Shown here: one piece after another, positions 50,068-59,164 of the stretch | Layout: the number at the start of each line of letters is the position of its first letter | Position numbering within the stretch: position 1 is the stretch's first letter | Assembly (NCBI GenBank): GCA_964397565.1 | Contig: CAYNJC010000023.1 | Location: 4,438 to 68,437 of the forward strand | Direction: 5' to 3' | Length of the DNA stretch: 64,000 nt | DNA from: JAPLST01 sp964397565 | GTDB lineage: Bacteria; Auribacterota; UBA3054; JAPLST01 | The notes under the pieces: generated by a model | What the model saw: the letters and a program-made list of their open reading frames with translations, nothing else | The model's database searches: none | Told to the model about the DNA's origin: nothing | Program-made: the position numbers and the translations under genes

Positions 50068-50691
50068 TTACTTCGAGTACAGCTCGACCACCAAGGATTC
50101 ATTAATCGGCAGATTGACGTCGGCGCGCTGCGGCATGCGGGCGATGGTCGCCGCCAGCGTGGGCTTGTCCACCGCGATCCATTCGGGTGGCACATAGGCC
50201 TCGTTGACCTGCACTTCGGCGCCGATCTTGGTCCGGCCTTTTTCGTTGTAGGGCGTGATCACCTCGCCCAGCCGCACCTGGCAGGAGGGAATCGTGACTT
50301 TCTTGCCGTTGATCGCGACCAGCCCGTGATTCACCAATTGGCGCGCCATTTTGCGTGACGGCGCGAACCCAGCCCGGTGGACGACATTGTCCAGCCGCGC
50401 TTCCAGCAGCGACATCAGGATCTCGCCGGTGACGCCCTTGGCGCGCGCCGCGCGGGCAAAATATATCCGGAACTGGCGTTCGAGCACGCCATAAATCCGG
50501 CGGATCTTCTGCTTCTCGCGCAACTGCGTGCCGTACTCGGTCGGCTTTTGACGTTGCCGGCCATGCATGCCGGGATTATTCGGGCGGCGTTCAAAACCGC
50601 ACTTGGGCGTGAAACAACGTGTGCCTTTCAGAAAGAGTTTGATTCCCTCCGCGCGGCACAACTTACAGGCAGGTCCTACATACTTGGCCAT
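50068..50691 (-). CDS. rpsD: 30S ribosomal protein S4 (zinc-binding form)
   Basis: 207 residues. Cysteines in PACKLCRAEG and TRCFTPKCGF form the four-Cys zinc site of the C+ type; the S4 RNA-binding domain includes EARLDNVVHRAGFAPSRKMA. Normal length. Confidence 0.97.
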   Translation of the reverse strand: MAKYVGPACKLCRAEGIKLFLKGTRCFTPKCGFERRPNNPGMHGRQRQKPTEYGTQLREKQKIRRIYGVLERQFRIYFARAARAKGVTGEILMSLLEARLDNVVHRAGFAPSRKMARQLVNHGLVAINGKKVTIPSCQVRLGEVITPYNEKGRTKIGAEVQVNEAYVPPEWIAVDKPTLAATIARMPQRADVNLPINESLVVELYSK

Positions 50692-50741
50692 AGATCACAT
50701 CATATGCTGTGGATTACAAGTCATCTCAAGAACAAAGCGGC

Positions 50742-51158
50742 CTAGACCCGGCGCTGTTTGCGCGGGCGGCAACCATTATGCGGCACGGGCGTCACGTCGC
50801 TGATGCAACTGACGGCCAAGCCGGCGCTTTCCAGCGCGCGAATGGCGGATTCACGGCCCGAGCCCGGGCCTTTCACGTGCACTTCGACCTCGCGCATGCC
50901 GTGCTGCATCGCCGCCTTGGCGGCTTCTTCGGCCACCCGCGCCGCGACAAACGCGGTCGATTTGCGCGCGCCGGAATATTGCAGAATACCGGCCGAGCAC
51001 CACGCGATAACGTTGCCGCGCCGGTCGGTGATCGTGACGATCGTGTTATTGAACGTGGCCTGAATGTGGGCGACGCCCTGGGGCACGTTCTTCGTCACTT
51101 TGCGTTTGACGCGTTTGCCGGGTTGCGCCGGCGTTGTTGCTGCGGTTTTGGTTGCCAT
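50742..51158 (-). CDS. rpsK: 30S ribosomal protein S11
   Basis: 138 residues; VAHIQATFNNTIVTITDRRG near 28-47 and the ending RPRKQRRV are diagnostic. Short Ala/Thr/Lys-rich N-terminal extension. Confidence 0.97.
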   Translation of the reverse strand: MATKTAATTPAQPGKRVKRKVTKNVPQGVAHIQATFNNTIVTITDRRGNVIAWCSAGILQYSGARKSTAFVAARVAEEAAKAAMQHGMREVEVHVKGPGSGRESAIRALESAGLAVSCISDVTPVPHNGCRPRKQRRV

Positions 51159-51213
51159 GCGGTATGCTCCTTACATGCATCGAGCGGGTGGCGCCTCCAG
51201 GCGCCGCGCCGCG

Positions 51214-51594
51214 TTATTTGCTCGCTTCTATTTTCTTCTTGACGGCCGGCAGGCGTTTCGGCCCCTTGCGTGTGCGCGCATTGGTGCGCGTGCGCTGGCC
51301 GCGGACCGGCAGGCCTTTGCGATGGCGCGAGCCACGATAGCAGTTGATCGCGATCAGGCGCTTGACGTTCTGCTGCACGTCGCGGCGCAAGTCACCCTCG
51401 ATCAGAAACTGCTGCAGGGCTTGGGCAATGCGCTTGATCTCATCATCGGTCAAACTGTGGGCGCGCCGGCCCGGTTCGATGGCGGTGGCCGCCAGCACCT
51501 TCATGGCCGTGGTCAGGCCCACGCCATAAATATACTGCAGCGACGCGTCAACGCGCTTCTGGGGCGGAATATCTACTCCAACAATACGTGGCAT
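51214..51594 (-). CDS. rpsM: 30S ribosomal protein S13
   Basis: 126 residues: MPRIVGVDIPPQKRVDASLQ front and GLPVRGQRTRTNARTRKGPK, the conserved C-terminal region. Confidence 0.97.
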   Translation of the reverse strand: MPRIVGVDIPPQKRVDASLQYIYGVGLTTAMKVLAATAIEPGRRAHSLTDDEIKRIAQALQQFLIEGDLRRDVQQNVKRLIAINCYRGSRHRKGLPVRGQRTRTNARTRKGPKRLPAVKKKIEASK

Positions 51595-51621
51595 ACATCA
51601 CCTTGCTGTGGTTGCAGGGCA

Positions 51622-51735
51622 TCAGCCCTGGCGCTGTTTGTGGCGCGGGTTCGTGCAAATTACACGGATCACGCCTTTGCGGCGCACGATCCGGCATTTC
51701 TCACACAGTCGTTTTACTGACGATCGTACTTTCAT
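51622..51735 (-). CDS. rpmJ: 50S ribosomal protein L36 (zinc-binding)
   Basis: 37 residues, MKVRSSVKRLCEKCRIVRRK then GVIRVICTNPRHKQRQG. Zinc ligands C11, C14, C27 and H32. Too short for most ORF calls but the match is exact in length and pattern. It lies between map and rpsM, where infA would normally sit beside it. Confidence 0.95.
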   Translation of the reverse strand: MKVRSSVKRLCEKCRIVRRKGVIRVICTNPRHKQRQG

Positions 51736-51788
51736 TCGGTCACTCAATCCAGCTGTTTAACTCGTTGTCTCTACAGGTCACGCCCCGG

Positions 51789-52559
51789 TCATGCGGGGTC
51801 GACGGTCAGCACTTCGCAGCCGCCTTCCGTGACCAGCACGGTATTTTCATAATGGGCGCAGGGCGAGCCGTCATGGGTGACGACCGTCCATTTGTCGCTC
51901 AGGACGCGCACGCGATAGTCACCGAGCGTGAACATCGGCTCAATCGCCAGGGTCGCGCCGGCGGGAATCACCATCCCGCTCCCGCGCGCGCCAAAATTCG
52001 GAATCTGCGGCGGCTCGTGCAGCGCGGCGCCCACGCCATGCCCGACATAATCACGCACGATGCCGTAGCCGTGCGTGTCGGCGAAGCACTGCAGCGCGTG
52101 CGACAGATCGCCGACCTGGATGCCTGCCCGCAATATCCGGCAGGCCGCCGCCAGCGCTTCGCGCGCCCCGGCCACCAGCGCGGCAACATCGCCCGGCACG
52201 GCGCCGATGCAGACGGTGCGCGCCATGTCGCCGATCATCCCGCGATACGTCACGCCGATGTCGACGCTGACGATGTCACCGGTGCGGATCACGCGCGGCC
52301 CGGGAATGCCGTGGATCAACTCCTCGTTGATCGAGACGCAGATGCAGCCCGGAAAGCCGCGGTAGCCCTTGAACGTCGGCGTCGCACCCGCGGCACTGAT
52401 CACACGCGCGGCGCAGGCGTCCAGTGCGCCGGTCGTCACGCCCGGGCGCGCCAGCCGCAGCACTGCCTGGGTCGTGTCGGCCACAATCCGGCAGGCGTCC
52501 CGCATGCGCGCCAGCTCATCGGGCGTCTTCACCGGGATCTTCTGGCGGCACGCGCTCAT
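51789..52559 (-). CDS. map: methionine aminopeptidase, type I
   Basis: 256 residues; removes N-terminal Met. Metal ligands are in VSVDIGVTYRGMIGDMART, GHGVGAALHEPP, and the Glu of AIEPMFTLG and HYENTVLVTE. Type I length, no N-terminal extension. It starts 4 bp after the adk stop. Confidence 0.95.
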   Translation of the reverse strand: MSACRQKIPVKTPDELARMRDACRIVADTTQAVLRLARPGVTTGALDACAARVISAAGATPTFKGYRGFPGCICVSINEELIHGIPGPRVIRTGDIVSVDIGVTYRGMIGDMARTVCIGAVPGDVAALVAGAREALAAACRILRAGIQVGDLSHALQCFADTHGYGIVRDYVGHGVGAALHEPPQIPNFGARGSGMVIPAGATLAIEPMFTLGDYRVRVLSDKWTVVTHDGSPCAHYENTVLVTEGGCEVLTVDPA

Positions 52560-52563
52560 GGCG

Positions 52564-53208
52564 CTAGGCGCGGATCAACACCATCATCTGCGCAAGGGTT
52601 TCCTCGCGCGGCACATCCGCATTAATGTCTGTCAAAAGAGCTCGGCGGCGATAGTAGTCGATCAAGCCGGCCGTCTGGCGGTTGTACACCTCCAAACGGT
52701 TGAGGATTGTGTCTTCCGTATCGTCGTCGCGTTGGTATAACACGCCGTTGCAGGCGTCGCAGGCGCCCGCTTGCTTCGGCGGCATATTCGTGATGTGGAA
52801 AATTGCGCCACAGGCCTTGCACACGCGCCGGCCCGTCAAGCGCTTCAAAACGGTCGCGGCCGAGCACTCCAGGTTGAGCACCCGGTCTATGGTAAAGCCT
52901 GCGGCCGTCAGCATTTCATCCAATTTCTCGGCCTGCACAATCGTGCGCGGAAAGCCGTCCAGCAGGAAGCCCTTGACGCAATCCGGTTTTTGAATCCGCT
53001 CGCGCACCATCGCCACCACGACATCATCCGGCACTAATTCACCGGCATCCATATACTTCTTGGCTTCCACGCCGAGCGCGGTGCCGTGCTTGAGCGCGGT
53101 GCGGAACATGTCGCCGGTCGAGATATGCGGAATGCCCGCTTTCTCGGCGATGCTGACAGCCTGGGTGCCTTTGCCCGCGCCCGGCGGGCCCAGCAGGATC
53201 ACGCGCAT
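52564..53208 (-). CDS. adk: adenylate kinase, zinc-lid form
   Basis: 214 residues. Walker A LLGPPGAGKGTQA near 4-16, DGFPRT near 84-89, lid Cys pairs CKACGAIFH and CDACNG near 129-156 that form a zinc site. The ATG shares a base with the secY stop (TGATG). The secY-adk-map order is classical. Confidence 0.96.
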   Translation of the reverse strand: MRVILLGPPGAGKGTQAVSIAEKAGIPHISTGDMFRTALKHGTALGVEAKKYMDAGELVPDDVVVAMVRERIQKPDCVKGFLLDGFPRTIVQAEKLDEMLTAAGFTIDRVLNLECSAATVLKRLTGRRVCKACGAIFHITNMPPKQAGACDACNGVLYQRDDDTEDTILNRLEVYNRQTAGLIDYYRRRALLTDINADVPREETLAQMMVLIRA

Positions 53209-54527
53209 CAGTATCTCCCCCGCAGATGGCCTTCTTTCATGAAGCCATCGTAGTGCCGCATCAGCAAGTGCGCCTCGACTTGTTGCATGGTGTCGAGCAG
53301 CACGCCGACGACAATCAGCAAGCCGGTGCCGCCCAGAAAGCTGGCAATCAGATACGGAATCTTGAGTTGATTGGCGACCACCATCGGCACGACCGCAATG
53401 ATCGCCAGGAACAGCGCGCCCACCACGGTGATGCGTACCATCGTGTGCTCAAGGAAGTCGGCGGTGGGCTTGCCCGGGCGAATGCCGGGGACGAACGCGC
53501 CGCTCTTCTTGAAATCATCCGCGATTTGGACCGGGTTGAACGTGATCGCCGTGTAAAAGAAGCAGAACAGAATGATCGCCAGGGCGTAGAGCCCGATGTA
53601 GCCGTTGCCCCCCGAAAAATACTCCAGCACATTTTTCACCATGCCCAACGAGTCTGGCAGATATTTCGCAATGGCGCCGGGCACAATCAAAATGGACTGC
53701 GCAAAGATAATCGGAATCACGCCGGCTTGGTTGACGCGCAGCGGAATGTAGGTCGAATGGCCGCCGAAAACGCGCCCGCCGGAGGCAACCCGCTTGGCGT
53801 ACTGAACCGGAATCCGGCGCTGGCCTTGCACGACGAAGATGACACCGGCAACCACCGCCACAAACATCAGCAGCAGAATGACGGCCTCATACACGTGCCG
53901 TGTCTCATCGCCGCCCGGCTTGTAGATTTGCCACATGTACTGCAGCGCGTTGGGCATGCGCGAGACAATGCCGGCCGTGATGATCAGGGAGATCCCGTTG
54001 CCAATACCGCGCGAGGTGATCTGCTCGCCGAGCCACATGGTAAAAGTGGTACCGGCGGTCTGCGTCAGGGTGACGATAAAAATCAGCGCGATCGGATTGG
54101 CGATCATGCAGACATCGGCCTGCCACAACGAGCGGCCCAGCATGACCGCCTGAATGATGCAGACCAAGATCGTGCCGTAACGCGTGTATTGGTTGATCTT
54201 GCGGCGGCCGGCCTCGCCTTCGCGCGAGAGGCGTTCAAGCGAGGGCACGACGCTGGTCATCAACTGCAGAATGATCGAGGCGGAAATATAGGGCATGACC
54301 CCCAGCGCGAAAATCGTGACATTCTGCAGATTGCCGCCGGTGAACAAGTCCATCACGTTCAGCAGCCCGCCGCTCAGCAGATCGGCGCGCTCTTTCAGCC
54401 GTAACGGGTCAATACCCGGGGTGGGAATATACGAGCCAATGCGATACACCGCCAGCAACCCGAACGTAAACAACATACGTTCGCGCAGCTCGCGAATCCG
54501 AAACATATTTATGATCGTCCTCAGCAT
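53208..54527 (-). CDS. secY: preprotein translocase subunit SecY
   Basis: 439 residues with about ten membrane helices; YIPTPGIDPLRL near 34-45, FALGVMPYISASIILQLMTS near 74-93 and the conserved cytosolic ADDFKKSGAFVPGIRPGKPT near 335-354. Forms the SecYEG channel. Confidence 0.97.
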   Translation of the reverse strand: MLRTIINMFRIRELRERMLFTFGLLAVYRIGSYIPTPGIDPLRLKERADLLSGGLLNVMDLFTGGNLQNVTIFALGVMPYISASIILQLMTSVVPSLERLSREGEAGRRKINQYTRYGTILVCIIQAVMLGRSLWQADVCMIANPIALIFIVTLTQTAGTTFTMWLGEQITSRGIGNGISLIITAGIVSRMPNALQYMWQIYKPGGDETRHVYEAVILLLMFVAVVAGVIFVVQGQRRIPVQYAKRVASGGRVFGGHSTYIPLRVNQAGVIPIIFAQSILIVPGAIAKYLPDSLGMVKNVLEYFSGGNGYIGLYALAIILFCFFYTAITFNPVQIADDFKKSGAFVPGIRPGKPTADFLEHTMVRITVVGALFLAIIAVVPMVVANQLKIPYLIASFLGGTGLLIVVGVLLDTMQQVEAHLLMRHYDGFMKEGHLRGRY

Positions 54528-54548
54528 GGCTCGTAATCGTCGTTGCGG

Positions 54549-55040
54549 TTAGGACGCGGCCGGCGTGGCCGCGCCTTTCTTCCTGGCCATTTTTTCGGCC
54601 GGCGTGCAGGCCCCGCCCGCAGCGGTGATTTTTTGCGCGGCGCTCTTGCTGAACGTGTCGGCCACAACCGTCAGCGCCACCGTCACCGTGCCGTCGCCCA
54701 GCACCTTCAATTTGGCGCCGCGCGTGCCGTGCAGCAAGCCGGCCTTGATCAGCTCGGCCCGGGTGACCGTCGTGCCGGGGGTGAAGCCGCTCAGATCGCC
54801 CACATTGATGATGTCAAACACTTCGGCAAAGCGCGCGTTATTGAAGCCGCGCCGCGGCAAACGCCGGTACAGCGGCGTCTGGCCGCCCTCGAAGCCTGGC
54901 CGGACAGACCCGCCTGCCCGCGCCTTCTGGCCTTTGTGCCCGCGCCCGCTGGTCTTGCCATGGCCCGAGCCAATGCCGCAGCCCAACCGCTTGGTGCGGT
55001 GGCGTGCGCCTGCCGGTGGTTTCAGTTCATGCACATGCAT
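54549..55040 (-). CDS. rplO: 50S ribosomal protein L15
   Basis: 163 residues; GSGHGKTSGRGHKGQKARAG and RPGFEGGQTPLYRRLPRRGF are diagnostic. Directly after rpsE with only 23 bp between, so L30 (rpmD) is absent from its usual site. Confidence 0.97.
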   Translation of the reverse strand: MHVHELKPPAGARHRTKRLGCGIGSGHGKTSGRGHKGQKARAGGSVRPGFEGGQTPLYRRLPRRGFNNARFAEVFDIINVGDLSGFTPGTTVTRAELIKAGLLHGTRGAKLKVLGDGTVTVALTVVADTFSKSAAQKITAAGGACTPAEKMARKKGAATPAAS

Positions 55041-55063
55041 AGTCGTTTCTCATACTGCTGGTG

Positions 55064-55654
55064 TTAATTCTCGTCCGTCGCCGCTGCGTTCGCCGCCGCA
55101 ACCGCCGCGGCAACATCTTCGCGCACCGCCACGGCCGTCGCGCGCGGCTGATACTTCAGGCCGCGCCGCGTAAACGCGGTGGCATGATCCATCAGCATGC
55201 GCAGCGCCGTCATCGTCGCTTTGGCCACGTTAATCGGATTGCTCGATCCCAAGCTCTTGCTCAGCACGTCACGAATGCCGGCCACCTCGAGCACGGCGCG
55301 CACCGCGCCGCCGGCGATGATCCCGGTCCCCGACGTGGCGGGCTTCAACATCACTCTGCCACCCTTGAATTTGCCTTCAACGGCAAAGGGAATGGTCGTG
55401 CGATACAAGCAGACCTCTTCGAGCTGCCGCCGGCCATCCGCCAACGACTTGGCGATCGCATCCGCCACTTCATTCGCTTTGCCATAGCCGAGCCCAACGC
55501 GGCCCTTGCCGTCGCCAACCACCACCAGCGCGGAGAAGCCGAAGCGCCGGCCGCCTTTGACCACTTTCGCGGTGCGATTCACCGCCACCACTTTTTCGAT
55601 CAGATCGGACGCGTTTTCGTCTGTGTAATGAGCCACTGCATTACTCCAAAACAA
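55064..55654 (-). CDS. rpsE: 30S ribosomal protein S5
   Basis: 196 residues; double-strand RNA-binding part RTAKVVKGGRRFGFSALVVV and the conserved GYGKANEVADAI, then PATSGTGIIAGGAVRAVLEV. Short Ala-rich C-terminal tail. Confidence 0.97.
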   Translation of the reverse strand: MFWSNAVAHYTDENASDLIEKVVAVNRTAKVVKGGRRFGFSALVVVGDGKGRVGLGYGKANEVADAIAKSLADGRRQLEEVCLYRTTIPFAVEGKFKGGRVMLKPATSGTGIIAGGAVRAVLEVAGIRDVLSKSLGSSNPINVAKATMTALRMLMDHATAFTRRGLKYQPRATAVAVREDVAAAVAAANAAATDEN

Positions 55655-55659
55655 GCATG

Positions 55660-56031
55660 TTAGAATTGCAATCCCGCGGCGCGCGCGGCTTCCGCCAACG
55701 CTTTGATGCGCCCGTGATATCGATAGCCGGCCCGGTCAAACACAACCGCGCTGACATTTACTTTCTTGGCCGCCTCGGCCACCAACGCGCCGACCGCCTT
55801 GGCCGCCGCCACATTGGCGCGGCCACCCGCGGCGGCAAATGCCTTGCCCAAGCTGGTGGCACTGGCCAAGACCACGCCGCAACTGTCGTCAATCACCTGC
55901 GCATAAATGTATTTCAGGCTGCAAAACACATTCAGGCGCGGCCGCGCCGGTGTGCCGGCAACGCGATTGCGAATGCGCCGCTGGCGGCGCGTGCGCGCGG
56001 TCAACTTCTTGCGTCGTACATGTACACTCAT
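55660..56031 (-). CDS. rplR: 50S ribosomal protein L18
   Basis: 123 residues; RIRNRVAGTPARPRLNVFCS and FDRAGYRYHGRIKALAEAAR, both family-typical. Confidence 0.96.
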   Translation of the reverse strand: MSVHVRRKKLTARTRRQRRIRNRVAGTPARPRLNVFCSLKYIYAQVIDDSCGVVLASATSLGKAFAAAGGRANVAAAKAVGALVAEAAKKVNVSAVVFDRAGYRYHGRIKALAEAARAAGLQF

Positions 56032-56064
56032 GGTCGTGGTTTCCTTTCCAATGCGCTGGGTGCG

Positions 56065-56604
56065 TTAGGCTGCAGCCGTCTTGCCGGCCTTGCGGCGGAT
56101 GTGTTCGCCTTCATAATGAATGCCTTTGCCCTTGTAGGGCTCGGGCGGGTAGAACTTGCGAATTTCCGCCGCGGCTTCGCCCACGTGTTCTTTACTGACA
56201 CCGCGAATCGTGATCTTGGTGTTGTTCTCTACCGTAATCTTCAAGTCGCTCGGCACGCTAAACAGGGCCGGCTTGATGCCGCCCAAGGCGATGCTCAGCA
56301 AGCTGCCCTGCACTTGGGCGCGATAGCCGACGCCCTCGATTTCGAGCACTTTGTGATAGCCTTGCGAAACGCCCATCATCAGATTCTGTAGTTTGCTGCG
56401 GGCCGTGCCGTGTTGCTCGCGCTCGGGCTTGCTGTCGCCGTTGCGGCGCACCACCAGCGTGCCGTGCTCAATCGCCGCGTGCACGCGTTTTGGCAGCGTC
56501 ATCGCCATGGCGCCTTGCGCGCCTTGCGCATTGACGACCTCGCCATTGATGGTGACGGTGACGCCACTCGGAATCTGCACTGCTTTTTTACCAATTCGGG
56601 ACAT
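56065..56604 (-). CDS. rplF: 50S ribosomal protein L6
   Basis: 179 residues; MSRIGKKAVQIPSGVTVTIN front and the end segment RKFYPPEPYKGKGIHYEGEH (family PEPYKGKGI). Confidence 0.97.
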   Translation of the reverse strand: MSRIGKKAVQIPSGVTVTINGEVVNAQGAQGAMAMTLPKRVHAAIEHGTLVVRRNGDSKPEREQHGTARSKLQNLMMGVSQGYHKVLEIEGVGYRAQVQGSLLSIALGGIKPALFSVPSDLKITVENNTKITIRGVSKEHVGEAAAEIRKFYPPEPYKGKGIHYEGEHIRRKAGKTAAA

Positions 56605-56646
56605 TGCGTGTGTTCCTTATCGCTATAACGCGCGCGCTGCGCACGA

Positions 56647-57042
56647 TTACCATACCTCGGCGACCACTTCGCCGCCAACCCGCTTCTTGCGGGCGATACG
56701 GTCGGTCATGATCCCTTGCGAGGTCGTCAAAATCGCGATGCCAAGCCCGCCACGAATCCGGCCAATTTCATCCGCCTTCAGATACCGGCGCAGGCCCGGC
56801 GTGCTGACGCGCTTGACCTCGTGAATGACCGGCTGCTGCCGGAAATAGCGCAGGTAGACGCGCATCGTCGGATGCGTGGCGCCCTCCACCGGCTGATAAC
56901 CGCCGATGTAGCCCTCTTCCTGCAAGACCCGCAGGATTTCCAGCTTCAGACGCGACGTGGGCACATCCACTGTACGATGCCGCGCCAGATACGCATTGCG
57001 CACTCGCGTCAGCAGATCAGCAATTGGATCAGACATTGACAT
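56647..57042 (-). CDS. rpsH: 30S ribosomal protein S8
   Basis: 131 residues; SDPIADLLTRVRNAYLARH front and GLGIAILTTSQGIMTDRIAR near the end, diagnostic. Start could also be the Met at residue 3. Confidence 0.97.
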   Translation of the reverse strand: MSMSDPIADLLTRVRNAYLARHRTVDVPTSRLKLEILRVLQEEGYIGGYQPVEGATHPTMRVYLRYFRQQPVIHEVKRVSTPGLRRYLKADEIGRIRGGLGIAILTTSQGIMTDRIARKKRVGGEVVAEVW

Positions 57043-57090
57043 TGTAATAAACTCCTTGATCTTATGTGGCGTGAGCCATGCGTGCTGCCA

Positions 57091-57276
57091 TTACCAGCTG
57101 GCCTTGATGACACCGGGAATCGCGCCCTTGCTGGCCAGCTCACGCAAACAAATGCGGCAGAGCTTGAACTTGCGGTAGTAGGCACGGCGCCGGCCGCAGC
57201 GCTGGCATCGGTTGTAGGCCTGCACCGGAAATTTCGGCGTGCGGCGCTGCTTTACCACTAAACTGGTTTTTGCCAT
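57091..57276 (-). CDS. rpsN: 30S ribosomal protein S14, zinc type
   Basis: 61 residues, the short C+ form with CQRCGRRRAYYRKFKLCRIC (two CxxC pairs). It overlaps the rplE end by 19 bp. Confidence 0.97.
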   Translation of the reverse strand: MAKTSLVVKQRRTPKFPVQAYNRCQRCGRRRAYYRKFKLCRICLRELASKGAIPGVIKASW

Positions 57277-57971
57277 GGAACGTCCTTGCTCGTTGCTAAA
57301 CTCATAAAGGGCATGCCGAACGCGCGCAACAATGCGCGGCCCTGCTCATCGGTGCGCGCCGTGGTCACAAAGGCGATGTTCATGCCCTGGGTGCGCTTGG
57401 CTTTGTCCGGATCAATTTCCGGGAAAATCAACTGATCGGTGATGCCCAGCGAATAGTTGCCGCGCCCGTCAAAGGCCTTCAGCGGCACGCCGCGGAAGTC
57501 GCGAATGCGCGGCAGCGCGATGCACACCAGGCGCTCCAAAAATGCATACATGCGTTCGCCGCGCAACGTCACTTTGCAGCCGATCGCCATGCCTTCGCGC
57601 AATTGAAAGTTCGAGACCGACTTGCGCGCGTGCGTGATCATCGCTTTCTGCCCGGTGATCATACCCAGCTCGTTGGCCGCTTCCTGCAGAAAGGCCTGGT
57701 CTTTCTTGGCCTCGCCTACGCCCATGCTGACCACAATATAGCTCAGGCGCGGGGCTTGGTTGACGTTGGCCAAGCCCAGCTCTTTGAGGAGCTGCGCGCG
57801 CAAGGTTTGCTCGTACAGTACGCGCATGCGCGCCGGTTCTTTCGGCGGCGCGGGCTCGTTGCTGCGCGCCTCTTTCACTTTCGGCGCTTCTTTGCCTTTG
57901 ACTGCCGCTTTGGCCTTGCCGGCCTCTTTCGGCATCTTGCCGCCCAACTTTTCTTTGTGTTGTGTTGCCAT
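57258..57971 (-). CDS. rplE: 50S ribosomal protein L5 with N-terminal extension
   Basis: 237 residues against about 180. The normal domain begins MRVLYEQTLRAQLLKELGLA at residue 49; the first 48 residues are rich in Lys/Ala/Pro/Glu. Starting at 57971 leaves a normal 13-bp gap to rplX, so the extension is probably translated. Core motifs TGQKAMITHARKSVSNFQLR and FPEIDPDK are present. Confidence 0.93.
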   Translation of the reverse strand: MATQHKEKLGGKMPKEAGKAKAAVKGKEAPKVKEARSNEPAPPKEPARMRVLYEQTLRAQLLKELGLANVNQAPRLSYIVVSMGVGEAKKDQAFLQEAANELGMITGQKAMITHARKSVSNFQLREGMAIGCKVTLRGERMYAFLERLVCIALPRIRDFRGVPLKAFDGRGNYSLGITDQLIFPEIDPDKAKRTQGMNIAFVTTARTDEQGRALLRAFGMPFMSLATSKDVPWQKPV

Positions 57972-57984
57972 AACGAATCAGCTC

Positions 57985-58212
57985 TTATTCCGTTGACGTA
58001 ATTTTCTGCACGTTCGAGACGTGGATCGACATTTCCTTGTCAACAATGCCGCCCTTTTGATTCTTGGCGTGGGCCTTGACGTGGCGCTTGACAAGATTGA
58101 CGCCCTCAACCAGCAAGCGCGATTTCTTGGGCAGCGCGCGGATCACTTTGCCCTGCTTGCCGCGATCCTTGCCGGCGATCACTTTTACCATGTCATTGCG
58201 TTTTATATTCAT
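57985..58212 (-). CDS. rplX: 50S ribosomal protein L24
   Basis: 75 residues from ATG 58212; KOW motif KVIAGKDRGKQGKVIRALPK at 10-29. The Met at 58218 is the alternative start. Confidence 0.95.
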   Translation of the reverse strand: MNIKRNDMVKVIAGKDRGKQGKVIRALPKKSRLLVEGVNLVKRHVKAHAKNQKGGIVDKEMSIHVSNVQKITSTE

Positions 58213-58220
58213 AATCATTC

Positions 58221-58589
58221 CTATACCACTTCGGGCGCCAGCGAGATAATCTTCATACAATTCTTTTCGCGCAATTCGCGCGCAACCGGCCCAAATATGC
58301 GGGTGCCGCGCGGATTTAAATCCTTGTCCACCAAGACAACCGCGTTGCTGTCAAAACGCAGCTTGCTGCCGTCCGGGCGCATGATCGTGAATCTGGTGCG
58401 CACAATCACACCGCGCACCACCTCACCCTTCTTGACCGTGCTGTCCGGCTGCGCCAGCTTGACGCTGCACACAATGACATCGCCGATGTGGGCATAGCGC
58501 CGGCGCGTGCCGCCCAGCACTTTGATGCACTGCACCCGCTTTGCGCCGGTGTTATCGGCCACATCCAATCCTGTCCGCAACTGAATCAT
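58221..58589 (-). CDS. rplN: 50S ribosomal protein L14
   Basis: 122 residues: MIQLRTGLDVADNTGAKRVQ front and GTRIFGPVARELREKNCMKI end. The longer frame upstream is not coding. Confidence 0.97.
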   Translation of the reverse strand: MIQLRTGLDVADNTGAKRVQCIKVLGGTRRRYAHIGDVIVCSVKLAQPDSTVKKGEVVRGVIVRTRFTIMRPDGSKLRFDSNAVVLVDKDLNPRGTRIFGPVARELREKNCMKIISLAPEVV

Positions 58590-58624
58590 AACATAGTCCT
58601 TCGCTTGCTCGTCGCGAGTCGTGG

Positions 58625-58924
58625 TTAGGCGCCGACCGGTTCGACTGGCACGGCCTGCATCGTCGCGTGCGCGACCACCGCGGCCAGGCGCCAACGCTTG
58701 GTCCTGCTTAACGGCCGGCTCTCAACAATTCTGACACTATCTCCTTCATGTGCCGCGCCGTGCTCGTCATGCACGTGATAGTTCTTGGTACTTTTCATTA
58801 ACTTGCCGAACTGCGGCTCGGGCGCGCGGCGCTCAACGCGCACAATCAGCGTCTTGGGCGTCTTGGCGCTGATGACGGTGCCGACCTGCTCTTTGCGTGT
58901 GCTGGAGGTGCTGCTCATAGTCAT
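58625..58924 (-). CDS. rpsQ: 30S ribosomal protein S17
   Basis: 99 residues; TVISAKTPKTLIVRVERRAP and the RIVESRPLSRTKRWRL C-terminal core. Overlaps rpmC by 4 bp (ATGA). Confidence 0.95.
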   Translation of the reverse strand: MTMSSTSSTRKEQVGTVISAKTPKTLIVRVERRAPEPQFGKLMKSTKNYHVHDEHGAAHEGDSVRIVESRPLSRTKRWRLAAVVAHATMQAVPVEPVGA

Positions 58925-59145
58925 CCTTGCGGCGCGGGCGCAGGCGTGACAATCCCGCGTTTGCGCTCATTCATTATGGTGAGCACGCGCGCCAATGCGC
59001 GGCGCGTCTGCCCCATTTCGTGCATCTTCTCGGGCTTGCCACGCACGGCTTTGTTGCGCAGCTCGAACAGGGTCTTGCGCAACTGCTGCGCCTCGGCCAC
59101 CAACAGCTCGGCCTCGACACTGCGTATTTCTCGCGCGGTTCTCAT
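58921..59145 (-). CDS. rpmC: 50S ribosomal protein L29
   Basis: 74 residues; LRKTLFELRNKAVRGKPEKM and RRALARVLTIMNER, typical helices. Confidence 0.94.
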   Translation of the reverse strand: MRTAREIRSVEAELLVAEAQQLRKTLFELRNKAVRGKPEKMHEMGQTRRALARVLTIMNERKRGIVTPAPAPQG

Positions 59146-59164
59146 GATTGCATCATTCCTTGCT

